Shown piece after piece: positions 22,855 to 34,438 of a stretch of 64,000 nucleotides of DNA. Origin of the DNA: Capra hircus (taxonomy: Eukaryota; Chordata; Mammalia; Artiodactyla; Bovidae); contig NC_030822.1 of NCBI RefSeq assembly GCF_001704415.2, positions 55,669,345-55,733,344 on the forward strand, written 5' to 3'. The notes below the pieces were generated by a model. It was not told the DNA's origin and ran no database searches. It saw only the letters and a program-made list of their open reading frames with translations. Positions within the stretch are counted from its first letter, which is position 1, and every line of letters begins with the position of its first letter. A program made the position numbers and the translations under genes.

Positions 22855-23350
22855 TAAAATTATTCTATCCCTTGAACTAGGAATCTCACTTGTAGGAATT
22901 TAACCACAGGAAATATTACAAAAGAGGGAACAAGAAATGTGCACATAGATATTCACTGCAGGATTTGTCTTTATTAGAAAACTGGAAGCAATCTAAATGT
23001 CAATCATGGGGAATTGTTAACACCTTATTGACAGAGGGATTTTCGCAGAAACTAACACCTGTGACCCTGATACGTCTCTGGTCAATAATGTGTTAACTGA
23101 GTTCTAGACTATTCTACTGCCATTAAAAAACTAAGCATGGAGACAATGTAACAACATAGAAAATGTTTGCCGCATAATGTATAGTTTTAAAAAAATAGTA
23201 TACAAATTTGTATGTTTACTCTGATTATAATTATGTAGAATTATAAGCAAGGACTAAAAGAGAATATATAAAAAGAAAATTAGTTGTTGGACTGGCTTTA
23301 GTCAACAGGAGCAATGTATTTTCCTTCCTTTTTAATACTGTTATGATATA
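22855..23350 (+). mobile_element. L1M/HAL1 ORF2-end fragment
   Basis: 'cccttgaactaggaatctcac', then 'gaatttaaccacaggaaat', then 'gaagcaatctaaatgtcaatc' is the typical ORF2 C-terminal and downstream order of an old L1. The 3' part is strongly diverged and AT-rich. Confidence 0.62.
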
Positions 23351-23679
23351 TTGATGTGCTGAATGGAAACAGCGATTCAGCTCATGAGCCAGGCAATCCA
23401 GGGGTCTGTCTCTATGAGGAGTTTTGGGGAATATATAGTCATTTTATACATCAGTCTTAAAAAAGTTATAGAGAGACCCAAACACTTTGGCTTGTCCCTG
23501 TGAACCGTAATGTATTCAAATATTCTTAAATCTTCTTGTGTTTCCAGCTGATGATCTTAAAGATTTGGGTTATATCTACTTTTAGCATCTTCCTTCCCAG
23601 GCCAATAACGCTTTGTCTCTGGGGAGTCTTTTTGGGTGCTTCACAAATATTTCCTGGATCTTTCCATTCTTTATTGTAG
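23351..23679. other. No recognised feature
   Basis: Unique AT-rich sequence. Confidence 0.3.
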
Positions 23680-23960
23680 TATTTGCATATTAGCTATTTG
23701 CCAAATGCTTACCACGTGCAAGGTAGGGTGACTGATCATTCCCATTTGCCTGGTATTCGCTTGGCTTTAACTGAAAGTCCATTGTCCTAGGAAACCATTC
23801 AGTCCCTGGCAAATCAGGATGGTTGGTCACCTTATTACCAGGCTCCACTTGTTATATACTGCAGTGAAATTTGTGAATCCGATGGACAAGCTCTTTCCCT
23901 CAAGGAGCTCACACCCTATAAAGTGAGAATGACCATAAAAGCAACTTGAACATGCTCTTA
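23680..23960 (+). repeat. Probable L2 LINE fragment
   Basis: 'tatttgccaaatgcttaccacg' (quoted in part) and 'ctcaaggagctcacacc' match the L2 3' end pattern, with unrelated sequence between them. Confidence 0.45.
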
Positions 23961-24010
23961 AAAGATTGGCACCAACTACCATGAATGCACAGAATACAAA
24001 GCAATGATTG

Positions 24011-24039
24011 GTGTGCGTGCGTGCGTGTGTGTGTGTTTG
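24011..24039. repeat. (GT)n/(GTGC)n microsatellite
   Basis: Alternating 'gtgtgcgtgcgtgcgtgtgtg' run (quoted in part), a purine-pyrimidine tract with Z-DNA potential. Confidence 0.85.
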
Positions 24040-24067
24040 GGGCAGAGGATGGTCTCTAGAAAGTGAG

Positions 24068-24140
24068 ACTGTTAGTCACTCATTCATGTCTGACTCTTTG
24101 CTACCCCATGGACTGCAGCCCACCAAGGCTTTTCTATTCA
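24068..24140 (-). mobile_element. Bov-tA SINE fragment
   Basis: Only the 3' third of a reverse Bov-tA ('ctgactctttgctacccc', 'ggactgcagcccacc'). It stops where BovB sequence begins. Confidence 0.7.
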
Positions 24141-25669
24141 TGTGGTCAGTCACTTAGAGCCAGACATCCTGGATTGTGAAGTCAAGGGGGCTTTGGAAGT
24201 GTTACTATGAATAAAGCTAGTGGGGGTGATAAAAGTTCAGCTGAGCTTTTTCAAATCCTAAAAGATGATGCTGTTAAAGTGCTGCACTCAATATGCCAGC
24301 AAATTTGGAAAACTCAGCAGTGGCCATAGGACTGGAAAAAATCAGTTTTCATTTCAGTCCCCCCAAAAAAGGTGATGCCAATGAATGTTCAAATTACCAT
24401 ACAATTGTCCTCATTTTACATGCCAAGGTAATGCTCAAAATCCTTCAAGCTAGACTTCAGCAGTATGTGAACTGAGAACTTCTACATGTACAAGCTGAGT
24501 TTAGAAAAGGCAGAGGAATCAGAGATCAAACTGCCAACATCTGTTGGATCATAGAAAAAGCAAGAGAATTTCAGAAAAGCATCTACTTCTGCTTCATTGA
24601 TTATGCTGAAGTCTTTGACGGTATGGATCACAACAAACTGTGGAAAGTTCTTAAAAAGATGGGAATACCAGACCACTTTACCCGTCTTCTGAGAAATCCA
24701 CATGCAGGCCAAGAAGCAATAGTTAGAACTGGACAGGGAATAATAGACCAGTTCAAAACTGGGAAAGGAATACATCAAGGCTGTATATTGTCACCTTGCT
24801 TATTTAACTTACATGAGAGTACGTCATGCGAAATGCTGCGCTGGATGAATCACAAGATGGAGTCAAGACTGCTGGGAGAAATATCAACAACCTCAGATAT
24901 GTAGATGGTACCACTCTAATGGCAGAAAGTGAACAGGAACTAAAGAGTCTCTTGACGAGAGTGAAAGAGGAGAGGGAAAAAACTGTCTTAAAATGCAACA
25001 TTCAAATGACTAAGATCATGGCATCCAGTCCCATTACTTCAGGGCAAATAGATGGGGAAAAAGTGGAAACAGTGACAGACTATTTTCCTGGGCTCCAAAA
25101 TCACTGTGGACAATGATTGCAGTCAGGAAATTAAGACGATTACTCCTTGGAAGAAAATCTATGACAAACTTAGTTTATTAAAAAGCAGAGACATCATTTG
25201 CTGACAAAGGTCCATCTAGCCAGAGCTATGGTTTTTCCAGTAGTCATGTATGGATGTGAGAGTCATACTATAAACAAGGCTGAGTGCCTAAGAATTGATG
25301 CTTTCAAACTGTGATGCTGGAGTAGACTCTTGAGAGTTCCTGGGACAGCAAGAGGAACAAACCAGTCAACCCTAAAGGAAATCAATCCTGAAAACTCATT
25401 GGAAGGACTGATGCTGAAGCTGAAGCTCCAAAACTTAGGCCTCCTGATGGGAAGAGCCAACTCATTGGAATAGACCCTGAAAACTGGGAAAGATTGAAGG
25501 CAGGAGGAGAAGGGGGTGACAGAAGATGAGACGGTTGAATGGCATCACTGACTCAATGGATATGAGTTGGGACAAATTCTGGGAGATACGAAGGACAGGG
25601 GAAACTGGCATGCTTCAGTCCACGGGGTCACAAAGAGCTGGATGCAACTGAGCGGCTGGACAACAGCCA
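24141..25669 (+). mobile_element. BovB LINE, 5'-truncated and decayed
   Basis: RTE-clade BovB covering the reverse transcriptase part to the 3' end. The frame is split by several stops and indels: recognisable pieces are translated from 24293-24475, 24623-24904 and 24826-25116. The catalytic YADD is replaced by YVDG (near 24898-24909), so the enzyme is dead twice over. The 3' end resembles 'gatgcaactgagcggctgg'. It is older than the other long BovB copies in the window, judging by its divergence from them. Confidence 0.92.
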
Positions 25670-26131
25670 CAGTGGTCTGTAGATGAGCTGCATTTGAGCT
25701 GGGCAGTGGAAGAACGGTAGGAGTTCTCCTAATAGATAACGGGGCTTGCTCATAGCCACCTTTTGGTGTCTCGTTCAGTCCTGCGTGGCAATCTATGTAT
25801 GGCTGCACATTCAGTTCTTCAAGGGAAGGTTCCTGTTCCTGCTCGGTTTCCAGCTCCCTTCTGTGTATAAGTCAGTGGTTGGCCTTTTCTGTCATCTGCT
25901 CGCTGAGGTCTAGTCTTCTTGGAAGGGGAAGGAGTCCAGGTATTAACCCTTGTCTCTGGCCACATTTGCTAGCCAGGCATACATTACCTGAGAATTAGAT
26001 CTGAGCGCTTTCTCCTTGCCAGGCTCTATGCTTTTTCATACCAAAGCACATACCATGGGGTATCCTCTCCTGCGCCGGCCAGCTTTCTATGATATCTACC
26101 TTCAAGGACATATGGAATCAGGGACAGGGCA
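25670..26131. other. No recognised feature
   Basis: Unique sequence between a BovB 3' end and an LTR. Confidence 0.3.
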
Positions 26132-26712
26132 TGTTATGGACTGAATTGTGTCCATATATGTCCATACACGTATTTGGAGAGAAGGCTTAGTTGGTTAGTG
26201 TTAGTTGTTCAGTTGTGTCTGACTCTTTGCGATTCCATGGACTGTAGCCCACCAGGTTCCTTTGTCCATGGAATTCTCCAGGCAAGAATACTGGAGAGGG
26301 CAGCCATTCTCTTCTCCAGGGGATCCTCCCGACGCAGGGATTGAACCCGAGTCTCCTGCATTGCAGGCATATTCTTTACCATCTGAGCCACCCGGAAGGG
26401 CTTTTGGAAAGGTAAATGGAGGTTAAGTGAGGTCATAGATATGAGGCCCCAATCCCATAGGACTAGCATCCTTAAGAAGAGGATGAGATACCAGAAATCC
26501 CTTTCTTTCTTCCTGTGAGCTCAGAGAAAAAGCCCCACGAGGATGCAGGGAGAAGGTGGCTGTCTGCCAGCCAGGAATAGCCCTGACCAGGACTTGAACT
26601 TTCCAGCAGCTTGATATTGGACTCTCGTCTCCAGAACTGTGGGAAGATAAACTTCTGTTGTTTAGGCACCCAGCCAGTGGGAGTTTATTCCAGCAGCCCA
26701 AGATGACTGATA
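26132..26712 (+). mobile_element. MaLR-type solo LTR, split by a SINE
   Basis: Begins 'tgttatggactgaattgtgtcc' (quoted in part), continues 'gttaagtgaggtcatag', 'aactgtgggaagataaacttc', 'tgttgtttaggcacccagcc', and ends 'gactgatacaa'. This is the standard layout of a mammalian MaLR (MLT1/MST-like) LTR. A Bov-tA at 26197-26402 interrupts it. Subfamily was not assigned. Confidence 0.72.
26197..26402 (-). mobile_element. Bov-tA SINE inside an LTR
   Basis: Full-length reverse copy nested in the MaLR LTR. It is therefore younger than the LTR. Confidence 0.92.
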
Positions 26713-26824
26713 CAAGGATGCTTTAATATTTCTCAGGCAAGGGTCTGCTCTCCCCAGTTAAACTGCAGCACCGAGGAGCAGAGATTCAGTCTTAGACCTA
26801 TGGGTCTGCATGGCACTTTCATAT

Positions 26825-26928
26825 GGGGCCAAGATAGCTTAGTTGGTGAAGAATCCTCCTGTAATGCAAGAGACCCTGGTTCAGGAAGATCTGCTGGAGA
26901 AAGGATAGGCTACCCACTCCAGTATCCT
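26825..26928 (+). mobile_element. Bov-tA SINE, 5' half only
   Basis: tRNA-like head and left part of a Bov-tA, ending at 'ccactccagtatcct', where a second complete copy starts in the same orientation. Confidence 0.85.
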
Positions 26929-27122
26929 GGGGCTTCCCTTGTGGCTCAGCTGGTAAAGAATCCGCCTGCAATGAGGGAGACCTGGGTTCAACCCCTGGTT
27001 TGGGAAGATCCTCTGGAGAAGGGAAAGGCTACCCACTCCAGTATTCTGGCCTAGAGAATTCCATGGACTGTATAGTCCATGGAGTCGCAAAGAGTTGGAC
27101 ACAACTGAGCGACTTTCACTTC
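26929..27122 (+). mobile_element. Bov-tA SINE
   Basis: Complete forward copy. It starts 'ggggcttcccttgtggctc', contains 'ggttcaacccctggtttgg', and ends 'caactgagcgactttcactt'. It follows the truncated copy with no spacer, giving a head-to-tail pair. Confidence 0.94.
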
Positions 27123-27338
27123 CTAAGCATGGAGTAGGTGAATAAGAAAGATCTGTTCATTTCTTGAGAAGAGAAACTAGGTGAGGAGACCTCCACCGGC
27201 AGGGGGAGGAGCGGAGGGTCTTCGGATAAGACCATCGATAGCGTGGAGAAGGGACCCCATTGTGGTCACTCTCCCCCGCCCCTTAAACATTTTTCTCCCC
27301 TAGGAGTGAAGGCAAACTTTGTACTTTAAAGGTGCCTA

Positions 27339-27556
27339 GGGCTTCCCAGGTGGTGTTAGTGGTAAAGAATTCACTTGCCAATGCAGAAGATATAGAGATG
27401 TGGGTTTGATCCCCGGGTTGGGAAGATCCCCTGGAGGAGGGCTTGGCTACCCACTCCAGTATTCTTGCCTGGAGAATCCCATGGACAGAGGAGCCTGGCG
27501 GGCTACAGTCCATGGGGTCGCAGAGTAGAACACAACTGAAGTGACTGAGCATGCAC
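27339..27556 (+). mobile_element. Bov-tA SINE
   Basis: Forward copy starting 'gggcttcccaggtggtg' and ending 'aagtgactgagcatgcaca'. Like the copy at 5936-6158 it carries an extra 'tatagagatg'-type insertion in the anticodon-arm region. Confidence 0.93.
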
Positions 27557-27604
27557 ACAAGCAAGCATTTGTGATTGGAGGCAGGAGTCTGGAGACCTCC
27601 CCTG

Positions 27605-27740
27605 TTCTAGAATCCTGAGGTCATTTAATCCTCGCAGCTAAGCTTGGGCATAAAGACCCTGCATTATCCCTGTTTTACAGGTAAGAAAACTGAGGCTCCA
27701 AGACCAAGTGCCCTGTCCAAGTTCACATACCATTAAACAA
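27605..27740 (-). repeat. MIR SINE fragment
   Basis: 'ccctgttttacaggtaagaaaactgagg' (quoted in part) and 'ccctgtccaagttcacata' are the antisense MIR core. Confidence 0.65.
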
Positions 27741-27879
27741 CAGACCATGACCACATGTATAAGTCTGTTTCCCTCTCAAGCCTGTGACCTTTCCACCTGG
27801 TTCCCCAGGAATCATGACCCCACCACCTGGATCAGCCTAACCCAGGCAGCCCCTCCGATCAGCTCCTGCCGAGTGCTTT

Positions 27880-28180
27880 TCATTCCCGCCCCACTTGTCG
27901 GGGAGCGAGTTTCCCAGGGCGAGAAGCAAGCCCGGAGCTATTCATCCGACAATTGCTCCTTTCAGTCCAGATTTGTTTTTTGATTTGTTTTCTGTTTGTC
28001 TTTTCTTCTGGGGAGGGAGGGAGGGAGGCATGGGGGAGCCTCAGCCTTTTCTGAGAACTCTGTGTTTATTTCTCCTTCTGTTGTGTGGGGATTTTAAATG
28101 ACGAGGCTTTGATTTTTTTCTGCCTCCTTGGGAGATGCGCACGATTTTTTAAAAACACACTGGCTCTAGTACAGTGTTGC
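27880..28180. promoter_or_regulatory. Candidate conserved non-coding element
   Basis: Repeat-free block with long T/A tracts, 'gctattcatccgacaattgctcc' (SOX-like ACAAT; quoted in part), and a (GGGA)n stretch at about 28010-28025. Function is an inference from the lack of decay-type sequence and motif content. Confidence 0.22.
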
Positions 28181-28408
28181 TGCCCGTTTTTGCCTGCTGT
28201 GGAGCCCACAGGTCTCAAAGCCCCATCTCTGACTGTTTGTGTTCCCTCTCCCACCTTGCATGGGGCACGTGAAACTGTACTCTGTGTTTTGCTGGTGGAG
28301 GTGGGGGGCAGATAAGGAGGGCAACTCTGGAGAGTGCCTTGGCTAGTTTTTGTTGGAGCAACTCTGCCTGATCATCCAAGCCTGCCCTCATGGCACCGAG
28401 AGACCCCT

Positions 28409-28548
28409 TGTTATTCTTGTTTAGTTGATAAGTTGTGTCCAACTTTTTGCAGCCCAGTGGACTGCAGCATGCCTATCCTTCACTACCTCTCGGAGTTTGC
28501 ACAAATTCATGTCCACTGAGTCAGTGATGTTATCTAACCATTTCATCC
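28409..28548 (-). mobile_element. BovB 3'-end fragment
   Basis: Antisense BovB terminus: 'gtgtccaactttttgcagcc' then 'caaattcatgtccactgag' then 'tgttatctaaccatttcatcc'. It is followed immediately by a Bov-tA. Confidence 0.82.
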
Positions 28549-28564
28549 TTACGGGGACACAAGA

Positions 28565-28774
28565 AAGTGAAAGGAAAGCTGCTCAGTCGTCTCCGACTCT
28601 TTGCGATCCCATGGACTGTAGCCTGCCCACCTTCTCCGTCCATGGCATTCTCCAGGCCACAGTACTGGAGTGGGTAGTTGTTCCCTTCTCCAGGGGATCT
28701 TCCTAACCCAGGGATCAAACCCAGTTCTCTCGCATTGCAAGCGGATGCTTTACCCTCTGAGCCACCAGGGAAGC
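28565..28774 (-). mobile_element. Bov-tA SINE
   Basis: Full-length reverse copy ending 'gagccaccagggaagc', adjacent to a BovB 3' fragment in the same orientation. Confidence 0.93.
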
Positions 28775-30289
28775 ATAAGACGGGGTGGGCAAACAGGCAT
28801 TTGTTTGTGGTCAAGAGCATACATTTATGGAAGCAGATGCTGAACACAATTACATGAGCGTCCAAGCATGTCAAGTAAGGAGGCATATGTCAGTTGTATG
28901 TACTTGGCATCCAGGAGTGTGGCACACCTGGGCGAGATGTTGGGTATGAGGACCTCCATGGACCATATTCTTGCCAGTGAGCAAGGATACACACGTACAG
29001 ATGTCAGCTAAAACTGTAAGAGTGTTAATATGTTATGGAGCACAAATAAAGCAGCAGGAGACCCAGGTACAAGTCCCCAGCTGACCTCTGACTAAAGCAG
29101 TCCCACATTTTTAAGCAGTTGTAGGAGTGTACAAAGGACGCTTGTTTCTCTGCGTGAGCACCCCAGGGTGTGTCTTTGTGTCTGGCACACGTTAGTGTGT
29201 TCCTGAGTGCACCTGGGTCTCCAGGAGCACATATGTATCAGGAACCTAGGAAAAGAAGGATCTGTGTGTGCGTGTGAGAATTTCAGGGTGCTTGTGTGTG
29301 GTGCCATCGTGCATCGGGGCTTGCTGTGTTCACAACCCCAAGAATTTAAAACAGCGACAATAATGACAAAGAGGAATGGAAAACAGCAAACGCTGCATCC
29401 TCTTTGGAGCCTCCGGAGCAGGCCCCATGCCGGCTCTGATTCTGGCGGTGTCCGTTACCATGACTATCACTAAAACGACGCTGCTGGTACCTCTGTTTGT
29501 TTTTAAGTCTCCATCTCTGTGACCCTTCTGAAACTCAAACCCTGTTCCCTTGGCACTTCCTTCCCTTTAGATCAGGGGATGAGAGTCTGTTTCCCTCCCA
29601 GTCTACAGTCAGAATGTAGGAGGAAATCAGCCTCCCTAAATTCCAGTTACGTTTGAGAGTGGCTCAGGACCCTACCGGGAAACCAGAGCACCCAGGGACG
29701 ATGCACTGCCTCCTGCTTGTCTCCTTGGCTGATCTTCTGGCTCAGCCTCTGTTTAACTGGCTGCCAGGGTCTGGGAGGGGGAGGCTAAGGGTAAGGCCAG
29801 GAGTGGAAATTGCAGATTCCCAAGAACTGCCCCACCAGCCCAGGCTGGAAAGCGCTGGAGACAACAGACTGTGGTCCCAGGCTGTATCGGGCAGAGGCCT
29901 TCATGCTACCTCAAACAGCACTCTCGGCCCCTTGCCCAGTTTGTGAGTGAGTGAGGGGAAGGCTGGAGGACCTGGGAACTGCCAAGAAAGAGCAGAAAGA
30001 CGGACCTGGCTGTGGGTGCTGCTATCGCTCAGGTGTTCTGTTGTGTTAGTTCTTTTTTTTAAGGCAAGGTCAGTGAGGTCCAAGCCACGAGTCCCTTTGT
30101 CCATCAGCTAGGCAACTTCAGGTATCCCGAGCCTCTCGCTGAAACTGCAGCTGCAGCCTTTAGGTGAGAAGGGCGTAAGTAATGCCAACAAGCGAAGGGC
30201 ATATGCTGGTCACCTCCACCAGAGGTGGAGCATGCCCCTGGCTTCTGCATCAGACCAGGCCTGGGGGACAGCTGCTGTGTACTTTCAGT
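28775..30289. other. No recognised feature
   Basis: About 1.5 kb without a recognised repeat. GT-rich patches lie around 29260-29310. A 97-codon frame at 29653-29946 has no domain I recognise. Confidence 0.3.
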
Positions 30290-30540
30290 CTATACCCACC
30301 CCTGTCTCCCCCAGGACAAGGCCCTGCCCCGGACTCTGGTTAAGCAGGTGCTCAGGAAACACACACTGAATGGGGCTGGGAGCCCTCAAACCTGAGTGTT
30401 CCCACAAAGGACCCTAACGATAATGCAGACAGCGTTTTGCGTTTTCACAGCGTTGCTTTCTTCAACTAAAAAATGAGGAGCTTAGATTGAATTATCTCTA
30501 CACTTCCCGCACTGACATTTCATGATTCTATTAACTAATT
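30290..30540 (+). repeat. Possible L2 and MIR fragments
   Basis: 'aagcaggtgctcaggaaacac' resembles an L2 end, and 'ttcaactaaaaaatgaggagc' resembles the MIR 3' part. Both are weak. Confidence 0.3.
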
Positions 30541-31011
30541 GAATTGGATGGACAGTATAGAGTATGTTGAGCAACAGGTCATTTTTCTTTGAACATTAAC
30601 TGGATCCCTGGGCGGTGTCATCGTCAGGCCAGCGTAAAGCCAGACGTGAAGCGATTTTACCTTCTCCTCTTTCCGAAGTGAGCGAGCTCATCGAATCTGT
30701 TCTGAAACCCGTGGGAAGGCGAGTGGGAGGTGTGCTGCCCGTGCTGTTCTGAGTTTCTGATGGTTAGGATACTTCGGACACCAGTAAGCTAAGCCCTTTA
30801 AGCTAAGGAGCCCACGAGAGCTCCCTTCGTTTGTAATGTCAGGACCGTCTGCTGCTTTGGGGAATAAACGTCAAGGAAAAGAAAAGATCTGAGTTTGAGA
30901 AGCAGATCCAGTCTCCTCCAACACAAATAACACGGAGGAGCCTTTGTGGATCCAAAGACCAGAGAGGCTGGAATTCTTTCTCCGACTTCTGACATCTTGG
31001 GTCACTCACCC

Positions 31012-31257
31012 TCTTTTTTTTTTTTTTAATTTTTAAAAATGTATTGTCTTTGTTGCTTTGCACAGGCTTTCTCTCATCGCAGCCTGAAGGTGCTGGCTTC
31101 CCATCACAGTGGAGAGTGGGCTCGAGAGCGCTCAGTAGTTGTGGCACTTGGGCTTAGTAGCTCTGCGGCATGTGGGATCTCTCTGGACCAGGGATAGAAC
31201 CCATGTCTCCTGGACTGGCAGGCAGATTCTTATCCCCTCCGCCACTAGGGGAGCCCA
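31012..31257 (-). mobile_element. CHR-type tRNA-derived SINE
   Basis: Antisense CHR-like SINE with its A-tail as T15 plus 'aatttttaaaaatg' on the left, 'gtagttgtggcacttgggc', 'ctctggaccagggatagaacc', and the tRNA head complement at the right ('actaggggagccc'). Confidence 0.75.
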
Positions 31258-31299
31258 CTGACCCTCTTGATAATCTTTTATTGCTAACTGTTAAGAGTT

Positions 31300-31390
31300 A
31301 GGAAATAGCAATCCACTCCACTACTATTGCCTGGAAAATCCCATGGACTGAGAAGCCTGGTAGACACGACTGAGTGACTTCACTCACTTT
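31300..31390 (+). mobile_element. BOV-A2 SINE fragment
   Basis: One BOV-A monomer with an internal deletion: 'ctattgcctggaaaatccc', 'gactgagaagcctggtag', then directly 'acacgactgagtgacttc'. Confidence 0.7.
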
Positions 31391-31399
31391 ATAAGAGTT

Positions 31400-31833
31400 A
31401 CAGGTTAAATGTGTCACCTTAAAATGCATATATTCAGGTCTTCACACCAGGATCTTGGAATACAACCTTTTGGGAAATAGGGTTGTCACTGATGTAATTA
31501 GTTAAGGTGAGGCCATTCTGAAGTAGGATGGACTGCTGATCCCACATGGTTAGTATCTTTATAAAAGAGAGAAACTTGAACACAGACACTCTCAGAAGGG
31601 GAACATCGTGAGAAGATGAAGGCAGACTGGGAATGATGCTTCTGCAAGCCAAGGACCCCCAGAGATGGCCAGCAACTATCCAAAGCTAGGGCAGAGACAT
31701 GGAACACATTCTCAACACCAACCCTGCTGATACCTTGATCTTGGACATCCAGCCTCCAAAACTCGGAGACAATCCATTTCTGTTGTTAGGCCACCCAGCC
31801 TGTGGTTACAGCAGCCCTTGCAAACTTACACAG
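31400..31833 (+). mobile_element. MaLR-type solo LTR
   Basis: Same family layout as the LTR at 26.1 kb: 'gatgtaattagttaaggtgagg', 'ctgctgataccttgatcttgg', 'tttctgttgttaggccaccc', ending 'gcaaacttacacag' (each quoted in part). Confidence 0.7.
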
Positions 31834-33819
31834 CAGGAGATACAGCTGCTGGAGAAAGCCTTGTATCTCCCCTTCCCTCTTCTACACCCCCAGCCCCACC
31901 CCAAGCCTCCAGACAAGTATGTCAGGTGGGTGGCCTGAAAGAGCAGGGCAATTTTCCTCAGGGAAAGTGATTTGTCCAGGCCCGCTTGTCTTTATAACTG
32001 ATGCTATGGGTCAGGAGGTCCTTCCTTCTTTCCCACCTAAATCCCACCTGCTGCAGCCCCTTTGTCTTATCTCCTTCCCAGAAGATACACTGAGTAACCA
32101 GAGCCTCCACCTCCCCAAAACAATGCTTTGTTGCCTAAAAGTTATGTGTGGAATCTCCTTTCCAGCTGTAACAGCTGAGGGCTCTCACTCTCTGAAACAA
32201 GGTAAACCTTCTGTGCTCAGCGCCTGCCCCCTGTCCAAACTCAATCCTCCAGATGTCCGCGTGTGATGACCTTTTCTCCCACCTCCCAGAGCGGGCTAGA
32301 CAGGATCTGGTCTCCTCCTCCCTCTGCAGCCTCCCCGGCTCCCTCCCCACCAGCTGTCCTTCCAAGAGACAGTGCTTGTTTATGTGCTCACACTCGCCTT
32401 GTCTCCAAACGCAGCGTGGAAATAAGTCGTAAGGACTGAGATGCAGCGGCTGCGAAATCGCAGTGACCGATGAGAGGGCCTGATTGCTTGTGCATAGCTG
32501 CTGAAAGGGGTCTTGACATTTTAAGTGCTCGTCAGAGTGAGGGATGACAGCGGCAGACAATGAGACACTTCCTCTTTGCCTTTCGCTGGCTATTAATAAG
32601 TGTTTCTGATTCTGCAGATGTGCGAGAGATTCGGAGCCATTGGGTTGGGTGTGCTCCGTTTTTTTCTCACTTTGTCTTTCTCCCAGTCCCCGTTTCCTCC
32701 TCTCTCCCCTGCCTCCCCCTCCGCTGGCCGCCAGCCTCCTTCTCTCCTAGGTGCTCCAGGCTGTTTGTCTTGGAGTCGGATTTGTTAGCGCTCAGAAAAT
32801 GTCATTAGGCAGCTGGACTCCGACCTGCTCTTGGCTCTTTGCTGGAATTCAATCTCTTAGTCTCCCTGGCTTGGTCCAGCTGCCAAATCCCAATCACTTC
32901 CCCCCAGGGATGGAGAGGAATGGAAGGGCTAGAGCAGGCTGGCAGAGGAGATAGACACAGAGGGTGAGAGGCTAGAATGGGGAAGGGGGTATTGGGGTGC
33001 TGGCTGCCGCAGGCGCATTAAGAGTGGTCAGAGCCAGCTGGGACAAAGGACCAGGCCTGGGATGGACAAGTGCGCAGAGGACAAGGACAGAGCTTCCTCC
33101 CTCCCTCTGTGCTTCCCCTCTTCTGTCCTTCTGGCAGCAACAACTTCCGAAAAGTCACAGCCTCCTCTTCCACAGCCCGCACAGGGTCCAGTGCTGTTCC
33201 CAGGCCTCAGGGAGGATGCTGGACCACTGCATCCAAGAGGAGGATGTTTGATTCCCTACCTGGTTCTCTGAATCTCATGGCTCATTGCTCTGAAATCCAT
33301 CTTCTCCCCAGATTAGGAGGACTGAACACCCAATATGCCTGGGATTGAGGCTAAGATGGGACAGTCCTGGGCAAACTGGGACCCTGAGTCATGCCACCCA
33401 AATCACCCCATGACTCCTGACCTGACTTCCGACGTCCCTTTCTTAAGAGGTACCTTCCTGGCTTTAGATGTACCCTGTTGAAACAGGCAGTGGGCAGTGA
33501 GGAGGATGCAAGAGGGTGGGTTGAGGTGAGAAAGACAAGAGCCTTCAGACTGACAGCCTGGCCTTCTAATCCAGCAAACGAGAAAAGAGCTGTCCAGCCA
33601 AGGGGGAGGTGCACCTAGAGATGCCATCCCAGCCGAAGGGGCTCTGTGTCCATGGGGCAAAAGGAGGCTGAAGGACACCAAGCCAAAGAAGGAGCAATGC
33701 CCCTGCTCCCAGGCCTGCTGGGCCCTCTGTTAGCCATGTCCCTCGAGGTCCCCCCACCCACCCTGCAGCTGAGCCCCCTCCAGCCTGGCTTCACTGGAGT
33801 CCAGCTTGAAAGCCTTATC
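31834..33819. other. Repeat-poor unique sequence
   Basis: About 2 kb with no recognised mobile element. 32540-32680 has a non-random look ('ggctattaataagtgtttctg', a PBX/HOX-like ATTAAT; quoted in part). Frames up to 154 codons show no domain. This is a place to look for a missed exon or enhancer. Confidence 0.3.
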
Positions 33820-33930
33820 CTGAGCCCACAGCCTTTGGATCTCTTTATTCTGATTCAATTACATACACAATATGAGCTTTGCAAACAGAAAATTACACGC
33901 TGCAATAATTGAATTCTTTCCTGGACTGGA
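33820..33930. promoter_or_regulatory. Candidate conserved non-coding element
   Basis: AT-rich island in a GC-richer setting: 'ttctgattcaattacatacac' (quoted in part), 'tatgagctttgcaaacag', 'gcaataattgaattc'. Several homeodomain-type cores occur in 110 bp. Inference only. Confidence 0.25.
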
Positions 33931-33999
33931 AGCTTGCTGGGCTGTGGTGTGGAGCAGTTTCCAGACACTCAACCTTGTCCCCAGGCCCCACCTTCACTT

Positions 34000-34290
34000 A
34001 GCAAGATGATAGCTAATATTTAAACCCCACTTTCCAGTTAATGGTGCCTCTACCACCCCCATTTCCTTTAAATTTTGCAACTTGGTGGAGTAAGCGATTG
34101 TATACTACTACTGTTTGTCATTAAGCTGCTATATATTATTATTTATCATTCCCTTTTTACAAATGAGGAGATTGAGGTACGTGACGATTATAAGATATAC
34201 TCAGGGCAACGGGAACAGATAATCGTGGCAGAACCAAGATCCAGGTTTTCTGAGACAAATTACATGTTTTCTTTGCAACCTGACCTGACT
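34000..34290 (-). repeat. MIR SINE fragment
   Basis: 'ccctttttacaaatgaggag' then 'gcagaaccaagatccagg' fits the antisense MIR pattern, diverged. Confidence 0.5.
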
Positions 34291-34438
34291 CCCATTTCCT
34301 GCGCACCCTAACTACCACACGGGCTTGGGTCTTCAGGTTTCCTATGGCTCATGGAAAAGAGGATGATTCCTTTTTCTCCCTCCCACACGTTTAGGCACCA
34401 TTGTTATCTCCAGAACCATGGACGGACTCCATCCCGTC

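Noticed and set aside
26929..27122. Functional tRNA-Glu gene
   Set aside because: The A/B-box-like head belongs to a Bov-tA SINE. The clover-leaf cannot be completed and the sequence continues into the SINE body.
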